From Paenibacillus alginolyticus DSM 5050 = NBRC 15375 (lineage in GTDB: Bacteria; Bacillota; Bacilli; Paenibacillales; NBRC-103111): a stretch of 64,000 bases of DNA. Location: contig NZ_AUGY01000011.1 of assembly GCF_000422905.1 (NCBI RefSeq), forward strand, positions 98,133 through 162,132, read 5' to 3'. The notes under the pieces are model-generated. The model saw only the letters and a program-made list of their open reading frames with translations. It did no database searches and had not been told where the DNA came from. The position numbers and the translations under genes were made by a program. Position 1 is the stretch's first letter; each line of letters begins with the position of its first letter. Positions 1 to 9,498 of this stretch are shown piece after piece.

Positions 1-2
1 AT

Positions 3-818
3 GTTAATCCACTGGAAGTGTGGCCTAAGGCTTCCTTAAATAACCCGGACCGCAGGCACGTGAAGTCGGTGAGACAGAAGTGGTTTGGCTGCTCCTGCTG
101 CCCGCCGAATGTGGCACGGCTTCTCACTTCTTTGAATGATTATATTTATACTACTTCTGCTGAGGATAACAAAATTTATACGCATCTGTTCATCGGCAGC
201 GAAGCGCAGTTCGAGCTAGCTGTCGGTCAAGTGGCGCTGAAGCAGCAATCGCGTCTTCCTTGGGAAGGTTATGTACGAATTGAATTAACTGCTGTTCCGG
301 ACGCCGAATTTACACTTGCGCTGCGTATTCCGTCTTGGTGCTATGGGCAAGCTGTGTTGAAAATTAACGGCATGATTTCGGACTACGATGTTGAGAATGG
401 CTATGCGACCGTAACTAGGCAATGGGCGCAGGGAGACATCGTGGAGTGGGAGCCCGTGCTTGAGGCGCAGTTGATCACTTCGCATCCGGAGATCAGGGCC
501 AATGCAGGCAAAGCTGCTATTGAACGCGGTCCGCTTGTTTATTGTCTGGAGGAAACGGATAACGGCAGCTTGCTTTCGAATTTGTCTCTAGATCGTGAAA
601 CGGAGCTGCAGTCGTATTACGACACGGAGCTGCTCGGTGGAGCGGTTGTCATTGAAGCTGCTGGCCATGCCGATGAGCGAGCTTCCTGGCAAGCGAATAT
701 GGCGTATCGTCCGCTTGCGCAGCAGCAAGTGTCTGAGCCGGTAAAGCTTAAAGCTGTACCGTATTATTTGTGGGGCAACAGACAGCCGGGCGAAATGTTG
801 GTCTGGATACGTTTTTGA
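3..818 (+). CDS. GH127-family beta-L-arabinofuranosidase-like protein, 3' part
   Basis: This is the C-terminal 271 residues of a glycoside hydrolase of the GH127 (old DUF1680) type. The frame is open to the left edge of the window, so the gene starts outside it. The visible part begins with VNPLEV and then carries WFGCSCCPPNVARLL. In this family the cysteine-rich segment supplies the zinc-binding cysteines and the cysteine nucleophile. The rest is the beta-rich C-terminal region, with family-typical stretches such as LRIPSW and RGPLVYCLE. Known members release L-arabinofuranose from plant polysaccharides or glycoproteins; the substrate here cannot be told. No signal peptide can be judged because the start is missing. 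The gene ends in TGA and no terminator follows directly. Confidence 0.85.
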   Translation, partial: VNPLEVWPKASLNNPDRRHVKSVRQKWFGCSCCPPNVARLLTSLNDYIYTTSAEDNKIYTHLFIGSEAQFELAVGQVALKQQSRLPWEGYVRIELTAVPDAEFTLALRIPSWCYGQAVLKINGMISDYDVENGYATVTRQWAQGDIVEWEPVLEAQLITSHPEIRANAGKAAIERGPLVYCLEETDNGSLLSNLSLDRETELQSYYDTELLGGAVVIEAAGHADERASWQANMAYRPLAQQQVSEPVKLKAVPYYLWGNRQPGEMLVWIRF

Positions 819-900
819 ATGATCTTCGAAACGTCTGTTTCGAAATGAATCATGCATAAGCCGGTGATTTCATAATCGGCGATCATGCGAACCGCAGAGG

Positions 901-1080
901 GGGAACGAGGATGCGCTATTTGGACGAAAAACCCCGAAATTAGGATAAAGAGGAACGAGGATGCGTTATTTGGTGGTTTTTGCCTTTGGACCGTTCTATT
1001 TTGAGCAAATAGCGTCCTCACGTTCCTCTTATTCGAAATTATGCGCAAAATTTCCGAAATAGAGCATCTACGTTCCGCCA
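901..1080. repeat. Four copies of a ~23-bp repeat, two direct and two inverted
   Basis: Two forward copies read GGAACGAGGATGCG(C/T)TATTTGG at 901-923 and 951-973. Two reverse-complement copies lie at 1006-1030 and 1051-1080 (as read on the minus strand, GGAACGTGAGGACGCTATTTG and GGAACGTAGATGCTCTATTT). The second forward and first reverse copies are 32 bases apart and can pair as a long imperfect hairpin. Repeats of this general form occur in intergenic regions of Paenibacillus-type genomes; that statement rests on general recollection, not on a search. Confidence 0.7.
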
Positions 1081-1221
1081 ACTAAAGGCCTGATGACTTA
1101 GAATGACATCTGTAAGCAGAGACTCTAGAATTAAGTTGCGAAAGCGCTTCAAACTAGAACTTTTAAAACTTTCGGTTCATTTTTCGTTCACCTTTTATTC
1201 TACGAATGTCCCAAATACTAC

Positions 1222-1270
1222 ACAAAAGCACCTCCAGTTCCACTAACAAAGTGGGAGATGGAGGTGTTTT
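1222..1270 (+). terminator. Rho-independent terminator-like hairpin
   Basis: An 8-bp outer stem CACCTCCA (1229-1236) / TGGAGGTG (1259-1266) encloses an inner stem (1238-1243 / 1251-1256) with a 7-base loop, followed by TTTT. A run of A on the left side means it could also work on the minus strand. It lies about 400 bases past the GH127 gene. Confidence 0.65.
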
Positions 1271-1395
1271 ACATTTTGACTCTTAGTGGGTGCTCGAAAA
1301 TCATGAGTTGGCACTCGTACTACTTGAAATGATGGAACCCACAGTTTTTTTTGGAATGTCAAATGATTGCCATTGCTGCCAGTAGTCTGTAGAAT

Positions 1396-1406
1396 GTTTA
1401 GTAAAT
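1396..1406 (+). promoter_or_regulatory. Putative LacI-type operator (GTTTAGTAAAT)
   Basis: One mismatch from the palindrome ATTTAGTAAAT, which recurs upstream of the GH36 gene (2597-2607) and the transporter lipoprotein gene (5550-5560). Here it lies 36 bases before the first LacI gene and would allow autoregulation. Confidence 0.5.
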
Positions 1407-1420
1407 ATCTGTTTATTTAA

Positions 1421-2467
<1,047 letters not shown>

Positions 2468-2477
2468 AAATAGGAAG

Positions 2478-2524
2478 AAGCCGTCTACTCAGATCATATA
2501 GATTTGAGGGATGGTTTTTTTATT
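2478..2524 (+). terminator. Terminator after LacI paralogue 1
   Basis: An imperfect stem (GCCGTC...CTCA pairing with TGAG...GGATGGT, two G-U pairs) with a loop around 2491-2503, followed by a run of T. It separates the regulator from the GH36 gene. Confidence 0.6.
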
Positions 2525-2596
2525 TTATTGAAATTTACTGAATATCGAATAAAAACGATTGAGAAATTCGACTTTAAATGCTAAAATCGAGTAAAT

Positions 2597-2607
2597 ATTT
2601 AGTAAAT
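2597..2607 (+). promoter_or_regulatory. ATTTAGTAAAT operator upstream of GH36 gene
   Basis: A perfect odd-length palindrome (ATTTA-G-TAAAT) 30 bases before the GH36 start. The preceding GTAAATATTT extends the AT-rich symmetry, and a related inverted copy (ATTTACTGAAT) lies at 2533-2543. The same word occurs before the other genes of this locus. Confidence 0.6.
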
Positions 2608-2636
2608 TTTATCTACTTTGTGATGGAGGAACCAAC

Positions 2637-4427
2637 ATGAAAGAGGAAGCTTTGAACAATGACACGTTACAGGTAGGTCCTTACCATTTTCAATTATCGG
2701 GCTGCAACGAGCAGTTTCGCGGCTCAATGACTCGGGCGACCGTTCAGGAAGGTGTAGAACTTATTCACATCAAGTTGGAAGGGGAGAGCCTGCAGCAACC
2801 GCCAACGATCGAATTAATTTGGCATCATCCGGGCATCGATATTCAGGGCAGTTGGTACCCAAGCGCCTATCGTTCCAAGAGACTTCGTGTAGATTGGGAA
2901 GAAGGAGTCGTTTCCAAATCAACGTATTCGGCGCCAGTCTTTAGTTTATTTAACGTACAGGGCAGCAACCGACTCACATTCGCCTTCTCTGATGCGCTTA
3001 ATTCCGTAGCCTTGTCAGCAGGTGTCAATGAGGAGACCGCCACGTTCCGCTGCGGGGTCAAGTTATTTTTTGAACCTAGTGCACCCATGTCTGTTTACGA
3101 AGCGACTTTGCGCTTGGACACGAGAGAAATCGCGTATTATGAATGCTTGAACGATGTTCAAAAGTGGTGGGTTTCCCTTCCTGGCTATACGCCTGCACTT
3201 GTACCTGAATCAGCCAAACTTCCCATGTATTCAACTTGGTACAGCTTCCATCAGCAGCTTACTTCAGAAGGGATCGAGCAAGAGTGTAGACTAGCCAAAC
3301 AATTAGGCTGCGAAGCGGTCATTGTCGATGATGGCTGGCAAACCTCTGATAACACGCGTGGTTACGCTTATTGTGGAGATTGGGAAGTATGTGATGAGAA
3401 AATTCCCGATATGAAAGCTCATGTTGAACGCGTTCATCAACTGGGGATGAAATATCTGTTATGGTATTCGGTTCCTTTTATTGGATTCAAGAGTAAGAAT
3501 TGGGATCGCTATAAAGGCAAAATGCTAAAGACGATCGATAGCTTGCAAACAGGCGTGCTGGATCCGCGGTATCCTGATGTGCGGGAATTCATTATTAACT
3601 TGTATGAAACAGCTTTGGCGGAGTGGGATCTTGACGGATTTAAGCTTGATTTTGTAGATAGCTTCGTTGGAACTGAAGAGACGATTTATAAGGAAGATAG
3701 CTCGATGGACTATATCTCAATTCCTGAGGCTGTAGACTGCTTAATGAGTAATATTATCGACAGATTGAGGCTCATAAAGCCTGACGTCATGATCGAATTT
3801 CGTCAAAATTACATCGGCCCCTTAATGAGAAAATACGGGAACATGTTTAGGGCAACGGATTGTCCGAATGATGCGATCGAAAATAGAATCAGAACGCTCG
3901 ATGTCCGGTTGCTTAGCGGAGATACGGTTGTTCATTCCGATATGATGATGTGGCATCCTCAAGAGCCGGTTGAAAGCTCTGCGCTCCAGATCGTCAACAC
4001 GCTATTTTCCGTTCCGCAAATTTCTGTTCTGCTAGATCGCTTACCGGAAGAGCATCTTCAAATGGTGCGGTATTGGCTATCTTTTTGGAGAGAGCATCGC
4101 GATGTATTGTTAGACGGCCGTTTGAAACCCCAGCATCCAGACTTTCTTTATCCATTAGTTATCGCCGATAACGGGCATAAAAGGATTGTATGCGCCTATG
4201 GCGATGTAACTGTCAAACAAGGAGGCATTCATCCCGAGCTTGTTTTGTTCGTGAACGGAACGTTGAACTCGCGGATTTATGTGGAGATTGAAGAGGATTG
4301 GGGCGCGAAATGGGTTGAGGTTCGTGATTGTAAGGGGCAATTGATCACTAAGGAACGTTTGGAACTGAAAGCTGGCATTCATCGTTTGGATATTCCCCCT
4401 TGCGGCGTGGCAACGGTATACGAATAG
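2637..4427 (+). CDS. GH36-type alpha-galactosidase
   Basis: A 596-residue clan GH-D enzyme, predicted to hydrolyse alpha-galactosides with retention. It has an N-terminal beta-domain (about 1-180), a (beta/alpha)8 catalytic domain (about 190-480) containing STWYSFHQQL and VDDGWQ, and a C-terminal beta-domain. The likely nucleophile is D338 in the KLDFVD motif and the likely acid/base is D408 in the RATDCPND motif. There is no signal peptide, so it is intracellular. ATG 2637 follows a good GGAGG site. It is shorter than typical Bacillus GH36 enzymes of about 730 residues. An ATTTAGTAAAT operator precedes it, and the second LacI gene starts 23 bases after its stop, suggesting one transcript. 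Its partner at 9499 is a GH4 enzyme with an alpha-galactosidase-type motif. Confidence 0.85.
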   Translation: MKEEALNNDTLQVGPYHFQLSGCNEQFRGSMTRATVQEGVELIHIKLEGESLQQPPTIELIWHHPGIDIQGSWYPSAYRSKRLRVDWEEGVVSKSTYSAPVFSLFNVQGSNRLTFAFSDALNSVALSAGVNEETATFRCGVKLFFEPSAPMSVYEATLRLDTREIAYYECLNDVQKWWVSLPGYTPALVPESAKLPMYSTWYSFHQQLTSEGIEQECRLAKQLGCEAVIVDDGWQTSDNTRGYAYCGDWEVCDEKIPDMKAHVERVHQLGMKYLLWYSVPFIGFKSKNWDRYKGKMLKTIDSLQTGVLDPRYPDVREFIINLYETALAEWDLDGFKLDFVDSFVGTEETIYKEDSSMDYISIPEAVDCLMSNIIDRLRLIKPDVMIEFRQNYIGPLMRKYGNMFRATDCPNDAIENRIRTLDVRLLSGDTVVHSDMMMWHPQEPVESSALQIVNTLFSVPQISVLLDRLPEEHLQMVRYWLSFWREHRDVLLDGRLKPQHPDFLYPLVIADNGHKRIVCAYGDVTVKQGGIHPELVLFVNGTLNSRIYVEIEEDWGAKWVEVRDCKGQLITKERLELKAGIHRLDIPPCGVATVYE

Positions 4428-4450
4428 CGTCAAAAATGTATGGAGAGTAT

Positions 4451-5488
4451 GTGATAAAGATAGCTACGATTAAAGATATTGCCAGAATCGCTAAAGTTTC
4501 TTCTGCTGCGGTTTCAAGGGTATTAAACAACGATACGACGTTCAGTGTACCTGAAGAAACAAGGCAGCGAATTATGGAGACGGCAGGTAAGTTGAACTAT
4601 CGCAGAAATGAGCGGAAGCAGAAAACGGAACCAAATGACATGAAGCAGCTAAAGTTTGGTCTACTGATCTGGTGTTCCGAGCAAATGGAATATTCGGATC
4701 CCTTCTATTTGTCTATCCGCCAAGGCATCGAGAAGGAATGCATCAAGTACGGGATTAACATTAGCAGAGTGTTCCGATTTATGGATGAATCTAACACGAA
4801 TATCGATGCCCATCAGTTGGATGGATTATTCCTGATTGGAAAGGTGGATATCGATATCATCAACAAATCGACCCGTACGCCAAACATCGTTTCTATCGAT
4901 TATGTGCTTAGTGATGAATTTGATTCCGTGATGTTCGATTTGCCCAAAGCGACCAGGCAAGCATTGGATCATTTACTTCAACTAGGTCATCGGAAGATTG
5001 GTTATATGGGCGGAATCAGCTATATTCGAACCTCGGAAGGTAAAGTGTTCAATACGGATGCTCGGCAAAAAGAGTTTGAAGTCATGATGAAAGAATTAAA
5101 CTTATTCAATCCTAATTATGTGTTTGTCGGTGATTGGCGCGCCGAAGTTGGGTATGAGCTAATGAAACAAGCGCTGGAAGCGGAAGATGTGCCTACCGCC
5201 TTCGTGATTGGTAGCGATCCTATGGCGATAGCTGCGCTTAAGGCGGTGAGCGAATCCGATTATAAGGTGCCTGACGATATAGCCATTGTCAGTATTGACG
5301 ATATTCATTTAGCTTCGTTTGTGACTCCTCCAATAACGAGTATCAAAGTGTACATGGAAGAAATGGGGGAAACAGCCGTTAAGTTGATGGTTGACCGCCT
5401 GAGAGGTAGAGGACTGCCGCTGCATGTAACCATTCCAACGAAACTTATGGTGAGAAAGAGCTGTGGTGCGAACACTGCGGACGCATGA
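4451..5488 (+). CDS. LacI-family transcriptional regulator (MsmR/GanR-like), paralogue 2
   Basis: A 345-residue LacI repressor closely similar to the one at 1442-2467 along its whole length. It has HTH TIKDIARIAKVSSAAVSRVL, then NNDTTFSVPEETRQRI, then a sugar-binding domain with [13 protein letters not shown] and IVSIDDI. The start is uncertain: GTG 4451 lies five bases after GGAG, while ATG 4436 lies upstream in frame. It follows the GH36 gene by 23 bases and precedes the transporter operon. Two paralogous repressors in one locus, with a shared palindromic operator, suggests they bind the same or overlapping sites and perhaps answer to different sugars; that is inference. Confidence 0.87.
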   Translation: MIKIATIKDIARIAKVSSAAVSRVLNNDTTFSVPEETRQRIMETAGKLNYRRNERKQKTEPNDMKQLKFGLLIWCSEQMEYSDPFYLSIRQGIEKECIKYGINISRVFRFMDESNTNIDAHQLDGLFLIGKVDIDIINKSTRTPNIVSIDYVLSDEFDSVMFDLPKATRQALDHLLQLGHRKIGYMGGISYIRTSEGKVFNTDARQKEFEVMMKELNLFNPNYVFVGDWRAEVGYELMKQALEAEDVPTAFVIGSDPMAIAALKAVSESDYKVPDDIAIVSIDDIHLASFVTPPITSIKVYMEEMGETAVKLMVDRLRGRGLPLHVTIPTKLMVRKSCGANTADA

Positions 5489-5549
5489 TAATGAACGATT
5501 AATGCATAGTAAAGCGAATAGATGAGTCTTTCGCTTTACTTTTAAATAT

Positions 5550-5635
5550 ATTTAGTAAATTTATTCATTAAATAAGGATAAAATTTAAAATATTTTAGTA
5601 AAAACTATTGTGTATTTAGAAAATAATTAGTAAAA
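5550..5635 (+). promoter_or_regulatory. Operator cluster: three ATTTAGTAAAT-like sites
   Basis: ATTTAGTAAAT (5550-5560, perfect), TTTTAGTAAAA (5593-5603, a perfect palindrome of the same form) and AATTAGTAAAA (5625-5635, partial). The centres are 43 and 32 bases apart, close to four and three helical turns. This is the densest cluster of the motif and lies before the transporter genes, the likely main target of the LacI pair. Confidence 0.6.
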
Positions 5636-5749
5636 TAAAAAAGTGGAATGATTCACCAATCAAATTTGCAAAGACAACTTGCTTACAACAGAATGCACGG
5701 TCACAGAATTGGGAAGCTGAGATGCAGGAGGAAATCTTAAAGGACGGTT

Positions 5750-5764
5750 TTGAAAGCGCAATCA
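5750..5764 (+). promoter_or_regulatory. Catabolite-responsive element (cre)
   Basis: TTGAAAGCGCAATCA fits every position of the Bacillus CcpA consensus WTGNAANCGNWNNCW. It lies 36 bases before the lipoprotein start codon, where bound CcpA would be expected to repress the sugar transporter when glucose is available. Confidence 0.65.
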
Positions 5765-5799
5765 TTTTAAACTACTTTAATTGAAAGAAGGGGTCGGAT

Positions 5800-7479
5800 T
5801 TGAAAAAGACTTTGCGGGTTATGTTATCTGCTGCACTAACGATGAGTGTTGTTGCTGGATGCTCCACACAGAAGGTTGACAACAAAGCATCAGAAACACC
5901 AAAAACTACGACGGAAACAAAAACGGAAACAGCAAAAGCCGCAACGAACGAGTTTGGCTGGGAAGTGCCTAGTAAGCCGATTGAGTTTAGTTACTATTAT
6001 GCAGATTCGATCAACCCAGACAAGACCAAAAAGAATAGCGATTTGATGCATAAATTCTTATTAGAGAAGTTTAATGTCAACATAAATAAAATTACTTTTG
6101 ATGCTAAGAAAGAAGATAAACTGAATTTGATGCTTGCTTCTGGTGATTATCCTGAAGTGATTGCCAATATGGACGAGGCGACGGTAGCCAAGTGGGTCGC
6201 ACAAGGTAAAGTGCTTGAAATTGGTCCGATGGTCGACAAGTTAGCGCCGAACGTCAAGACGCAATTGGGTGATCTGTATAAAACATACTTAACGAACGGC
6301 AAATTGTATGCCCTTCCAGGTTATTGGGGATCACTGCCAATCCCGGATTTCTCAGCACATATTCGTTATGACTACTGGAAAGAACTTGGGACTCCGAAGT
6401 TTGAAACGCCAGATCAATACTATGATGTACTGAAGAAAATTCAGGAGAAGCATCCGAAGAATGATAAAGGTGAAAAGACGTATGCGCTCTCTGGTTTTGC
6501 GCCGGTTACGGAGAAGATCGTTCCAACACTGGCTGGCATGTGGGGACTGAAAGACGGGAATAAAATCAGCGCTGACGGCAAGATTACGCATTGGATTAAC
6601 ACGCCTGAAGGTCTTGAGCTTACGCTTTTCATGAACAAGATTTATCGCGATGGCTTGCTCGATCCAGATACATTTATTAACAAGTACGAGAATATGAAAG
6701 CTAAAATGTCAACGGATCGTGTTATGGGCTTCATTGGCGCATGGTGGATTGGTTGGAACGCAGGACACGAAGTGTGGCAGAAGAGCGATCCTAACTGGAA
6801 TGAAGAGAAGCGTTTTATGCAAGTGAGCGCTAAAGCTGCGACTGCTGATAAAGCTTACTTGTCAGGGAAGAATTCGCGAAGTACAGGTATGACGGTGATA
6901 ACGAATAAAGCCAAAAACCCAGAAGAAATTGTGAAATGGTTAAACTACTCTGTGACAGATACCGGTACAAGATTAATCGGTTGGGGAGTTCCGAATACCG
7001 ACAAATCCGTATGGAACTTCAAAGATGGGAAAGCCAGTTTTGTTGAATCACAGAAACAAGCGATTATCGATTCCAAATTTGATTACGATGCTGGTGATCT
7101 ACTCGGCATGGATATGTATAATCTGGTTACTAGCCAAGGCATTACAAAGGATGACGGTAAAAGCGCATATTGGTTTGATCAAAACTTCAACGATAATGCG
7201 AAATGGAAAAAGATGATGAACGATAATTTGAAAGATACGATTTATGACAATACCGTTGGGGATATCAAAATTCCTGCCAACGACCCTCTCGCAATAACAG
7301 ATAAGCAAGTGAAAGATTTGCTTGAGTCGCAGTGGGCTAAAGCGGTTATGAGCAAGACGGAAGAAGAGAGCCGGAGCAATTACGCAGCCTTGAAAGAAAA
7401 GCTGAATGCGGCAGGCTTGGATAAGATCGAGAAATATAAAACCGACGAATACCAAAGAAGATTAAAAGAGTGGAAATAA
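5800..7479 (+). CDS. CUT1 ABC transporter solute-binding lipoprotein (LplA/YtcQ type)
   Basis: A 559-residue extracellular solute-binding protein. It has a lipoprotein signal (KKTLRVMLSAALTMSVVAGC, lipobox VAGC with the lipidated Cys at residue 21), then a Thr/Lys-rich linker and a large ligand-binding domain containing GDYPEVIANMDEATVAKW and GKLYALPGYWG, as in LplA/YtcQ proteins. The start is TTG 5800, preceded by GAAAGAAGGGG. It would be anchored outside the membrane and deliver an oligosaccharide, probably an alpha-galactoside given GH36 and GH4 nearby, to the permeases encoded just downstream. No ATPase gene is present; such systems usually share an MsmX-type ATPase encoded elsewhere. Confidence 0.88.
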   Translation: MKKTLRVMLSAALTMSVVAGCSTQKVDNKASETPKTTTETKTETAKAATNEFGWEVPSKPIEFSYYYADSINPDKTKKNSDLMHKFLLEKFNVNINKITFDAKKEDKLNLMLASGDYPEVIANMDEATVAKWVAQGKVLEIGPMVDKLAPNVKTQLGDLYKTYLTNGKLYALPGYWGSLPIPDFSAHIRYDYWKELGTPKFETPDQYYDVLKKIQEKHPKNDKGEKTYALSGFAPVTEKIVPTLAGMWGLKDGNKISADGKITHWINTPEGLELTLFMNKIYRDGLLDPDTFINKYENMKAKMSTDRVMGFIGAWWIGWNAGHEVWQKSDPNWNEEKRFMQVSAKAATADKAYLSGKNSRSTGMTVITNKAKNPEEIVKWLNYSVTDTGTRLIGWGVPNTDKSVWNFKDGKASFVESQKQAIIDSKFDYDAGDLLGMDMYNLVTSQGITKDDGKSAYWFDQNFNDNAKWKKMMNDNLKDTIYDNTVGDIKIPANDPLAITDKQVKDLLESQWAKAVMSKTEEESRSNYAALKEKLNAAGLDKIEKYKTDEYQRRLKEWK

Positions 7480-7563
7480 CAATAACGAAAGGAAGGGTCA
7501 CTCCTTCCTTTCCTTTGTCCGAATTGTCTCAGTAAATCAAAACAATCGGATATGGAGGTACTT

Positions 7564-8541
7564 ATGGAGAGCACTGTGCATGAACTGAATGACTATCGAA
7601 CAAGTTCTATGGCGAAAAAGAAGACAAAGTTTCAATTGATTAAGAGACGATTTTATAGAGAGCGTCAAATATGGATGCTTTGCATCCCCATTCTCCTCTT
7701 TATTGCGATCATGCAGTATTTACCGATGTTAGGCGTGATTACAGCCTTCATGAATTACATTCCCGGAACTTCTGTTTTCAAGAGTGAATGGGTAGGCCTA
7801 CTGCATTTCAAAACGTTCTTTGCATCACCTGATTTCCCCATGCTTATGCGGAATACGCTGGCAATTGGCGGGCTGAATATTTTGTTTGGATTCCCGGCGC
7901 CGATTATTTTGGCCTTGCTGCTAAATGAAGTTCGCAGTAAGCCTTTTCGTAAATTTATCCAATCCACATCATACTTGCCCTATTTTCTTTCATGGGTAGT
8001 CATTGCCAGTATTACTTTTACCCTATTTGGTAATGAAGGGATTTTCAATGAATTTTTGCTGCGTTTCGGATTCAGTGATCAGCCTATAGCCTTCCTGGGT
8101 GAAGGCGGGAAATATTACTGGGGAATTATCACGGGACTCGGCGTGTGGAAAAATGTTGGATGGAACTCCATCATTTACTTGTCGGCAATTACAAGTGTTG
8201 ACCCTGAGCAGTACGATGCAGGAAAAGTGGATGGCCTCGGCAGATTCAAAAGCATGTGGCACATTACACTGCCCGCTATTCGCCCCACGATTGTCGTATT
8301 GTGGATTCTGAGCTTGGGCAGTATTTTTACGGCAGGACTGGAAGCCCCTCTCTTAATCGGAAATTCGCAAACCAGAGACTATTCGGAAGTCATAGATACG
8401 TATGTGTTCACATATGGACTTCAGCTCGGGAACTATTCTTTTGCAACCGCTATTGAATTAGTCAAATCAATCATTGCGATTAGTTTAGTATTCGGGGCCA
8501 ATCGCTTTACGAAAAAAGTGATGGATACGTCAATCTACTAG
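7564..8541 (+). CDS. ABC sugar transporter permease, LplB type
   Basis: A 325-residue integral membrane permease with about six hydrophobic segments, beginning with WMLCIPILLFIAIMQYLPMLG. The permease loop motif EQYDAGKVDGLGRFKSMWHITLP corresponds to the EAA motif that contacts the ATPase. An ATG at 7552 overlaps the ribosome binding site GGAGGT (7554-7559), so the true start is ATG 7564. It ends 11 bases before the second permease gene. It forms the inner-membrane channel with the 8553 gene product and receives sugar from the 5800 lipoprotein. Confidence 0.9.
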   Translation: MESTVHELNDYRTSSMAKKKTKFQLIKRRFYRERQIWMLCIPILLFIAIMQYLPMLGVITAFMNYIPGTSVFKSEWVGLLHFKTFFASPDFPMLMRNTLAIGGLNILFGFPAPIILALLLNEVRSKPFRKFIQSTSYLPYFLSWVVIASITFTLFGNEGIFNEFLLRFGFSDQPIAFLGEGGKYYWGIITGLGVWKNVGWNSIIYLSAITSVDPEQYDAGKVDGLGRFKSMWHITLPAIRPTIVVLWILSLGSIFTAGLEAPLLIGNSQTRDYSEVIDTYVFTYGLQLGNYSFATAIELVKSIIAISLVFGANRFTKKVMDTSIY

Positions 8542-8552
8542 GGGGAGCCTAC

Positions 8553-9449
8553 ATGGTCACTACATTCTCAAAACAATCGCTAGGCGGCAAAATATTCGAT
8601 ATCGTAAATCTTATTATTTTATTAATTTTTGGCTTGCTGGTGGTATATCCTTTTTTAAACTTGCTTGCGCTCTCTTTCAATGATGGAACTGATGCATTGA
8701 AAGGCGGCATCTATTTGTGGCCACGCAAATTATCGTTCAGCGCATACGAGTTTCTGTTTCAGGACAAGCGACTCATTTCCAGTTTATCGATCTCCATCAT
8801 GCGGGTAGTTATCGGCACGCTTACCTGTGTGCTTTCGACTGGACTCTTGGCTTATATCGTTACGATTAAACATTTCTCCGGAAGAAAGATGATGAAAGTC
8901 ATCTTTATTATAACGATCTATTTTAGCGGCGGGTTGATCCCAACTTATCTGGTGTTTCTTGGCCTCGGGTTGACGGATTCGTTCAATGTGTACTGGATTC
9001 CTGCTATGTTTAACGCGACTTGGATGCTGTATATGGCTTCTTATATGGAAAGTATACCTGACTCCTTATTTGAATCGGCTAGAATTGACGGTGCAAGCGA
9101 GCTCGGCATTTTCGTCCGTATTGCGGTCCCGGTTTCGATTCCTGTATTTGCTTCGATTGCCATTTTTAGTTCGGTAAGTCACTGGAACTATTGGCTGGAT
9201 ACAGTGATCTACAATTCAAGTGGGAACTGGGATACACTGCCTATTTACTTGAAAAGACTGCTGCTTGAAGTGGAAGCGTTCGAAGAGTTAAGAAATCCGC
9301 TAGCACTTAGCGAAAAAATGAGAGATTTATCGCCAACTACACTGCGTGCTGCATTAACGATGATTGTTACATTACCGATCTTTTTCGTCTATCCGATCAT
9401 GCAAAAATATTTTGTCGGCGGGCTCACGCTCGGGGCAGTTAAGGGTTAG
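8553..9449 (+). CDS. ABC sugar transporter permease, YtcP/AraQ type
   Basis: A 298-residue CUT1 permease with six predicted membrane segments. It has the YtcP-like pattern YFSGGLIPTYLVFLGLGLTD and the EAA-loop segment ESARIDGASELGIFVRIAVP. The C-terminus (KYFVGGLTLGAVKG) is the usual end of this subfamily. A GGGGGAG site precedes ATG 8553. It pairs with the LplB-type permease in a heterodimer. The GH4 gene follows after 49 bases, so transport and intracellular cleavage are likely made from one transcript. Confidence 0.9.
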   Translation: MVTTFSKQSLGGKIFDIVNLIILLIFGLLVVYPFLNLLALSFNDGTDALKGGIYLWPRKLSFSAYEFLFQDKRLISSLSISIMRVVIGTLTCVLSTGLLAYIVTIKHFSGRKMMKVIFIITIYFSGGLIPTYLVFLGLGLTDSFNVYWIPAMFNATWMLYMASYMESIPDSLFESARIDGASELGIFVRIAVPVSIPVFASIAIFSSVSHWNYWLDTVIYNSSGNWDTLPIYLKRLLLEVEAFEELRNPLALSEKMRDLSPTTLRAALTMIVTLPIFFVYPIMQKYFVGGLTLGAVKG

Positions 9450-9498
9450 TTATTTTCGATAAAAAATAGATAAAATGATCATATTGGAGGAGCCATAC

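Larger units (their letters stand above)
5489..5799. other. 311-base regulatory gap before the transporter operon
   Basis: No gene. It is very AT-rich and holds the ATTTAGTAAAT-type operator cluster (5550-5635), a consensus cre site (5750-5764) and the ribosome binding site of the lipoprotein gene. A GGAGG-like sequence at about 5727 has no useful reading frame after it. Confidence 0.6.

Noticed and set aside
1133..1152. Possible cre site around GAAAGCGCTTC
   Set aside because: It does not meet the CcpA consensus at the required A positions on either strand, and it lies 300 bases from any start.
7552..7563. ATG 7552 as start of the LplB-type permease
   Set aside because: It coincides with the GGAGGT ribosome binding site that serves ATG 7564.
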